Origin: Desulfobacteraceae bacterium
Lineage (GTDB): Bacteria > Desulfobacterota > Desulfobacteria > Desulfobacterales > UBA11574
Assembly: GCA_002868985.1 (NCBI GenBank)
Contig: PKTV01000534.1
Coordinates: 1 to 6,073, forward strand
Length of the DNA: 6,073 nucleotides
Direction of reading: 5' to 3'
The notes beneath the pieces are model-generated. The model was not told where the DNA came from and made no database searches. It worked only from the letters and a program-made list of their open reading frames with translations. The number at the start of each line of letters is the position of its first letter. Position 1 is the stretch's first letter. Shown here piece by piece: positions 6,018-6,073 of this stretch. The position numbers and the translations under genes are program-made.

Positions 6018-6073
6018 ATGACACTAAATAAAACAGACTTTCTAATTATCGGAAGCGGCATCGCAGGTCTTAC
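6018..6073 (+). CDS. nadB: L-aspartate oxidase, N-terminal fragment (cut by window end)
   Basis: Only the first 18 codons and two bases are present: MTLNKTDFLIIGSGIAGL. This is the beta-alpha-beta FAD-binding start, with the GxGxxG loop at 12-17 (GSGIAG). The exact wording DFLIIGSGIAGL is what I expect at the start of L-aspartate oxidase, which oxidises aspartate to iminoaspartate in NAD synthesis. Other flavoproteins of the succinate dehydrogenase/fumarate reductase flavoprotein group begin similarly, so the name is probable and not certain. ATG 6018 is chosen because the ATG at 6013 stops at once. The ribosome site is weak (AAAAGTG). Confidence 0.65.
   Translation, partial: MTLNKTDFLIIGSGIAGL

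Noticed and set aside
1..6073. CRISPR array, tRNA or rRNA gene, transposase, defence system
   Set aside because: No regularly spaced repeats, no tRNA-like cloverleaf, no rRNA-like stretch, and no transposase, nuclease or defence motifs were seen in any frame.

Overview
The window (roughly 45% GC by eye, with AT-rich intergenic DNA) looks like a chromosomal stretch from a Gram-negative anaerobe of the Desulfobacterota/Deltaproteobacteria type, probably near Desulfobacterales. This placement rests on remembered resemblance of the acyltransferase, the DUF1178 protein and the nadB start to proteins of that group. It is an inference and was not searched.

Positions 38-4405 and on to 5227 hold four plus-strand genes with a common theme, fatty-acyl chain building and transfer. 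In order they are a complete FabF-type ketoacyl-ACP synthase (38-1279), a complete FabH-type ketoacyl-ACP synthase III (1445-2458), a large divergent protein with hallmarks of the FMN-dependent nitronate monooxygenase/FabK TIM-barrel family (2548-4197), and a PlsC-like lysophospholipid acyltransferase (4406-5227). A plausible reading is a specialised acyl or lipid pathway: FabH primes, FabF extends, the flavoprotein may reduce the enoyl intermediate or oxidise a related compound, and the acyltransferase places the product on an acceptor. No acyl carrier protein, ketoreductase or dehydratase is present here, so the set is incomplete or borrows partners. The gaps between genes (165, 89 and 208 bases) are large for a tight operon, and a candidate promoter lies in front of the fabH-like gene.

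The most notable feature is at the end of the flavoprotein. Its TAA stop (4195-4197) is followed in the same frame by 55 more sense codons up to a TGA at 4363-4365. The predicted peptide reads like natural protein, so the gene may be shortened by a nonsense mutation, or the family may have short and long forms.

From 5228 to 5410 there is non-coding DNA with a perfect 12-base inverted repeat and other palindromic sequence, possibly a dispersed repeat element. A minus-strand DUF1178 zinc-ribbon-like gene (5411-5830) follows, then a 187-base divergent intergenic region, and finally the first 18 codons of a plus-strand gene that looks like L-aspartate oxidase (nadB), cut by the window edge.
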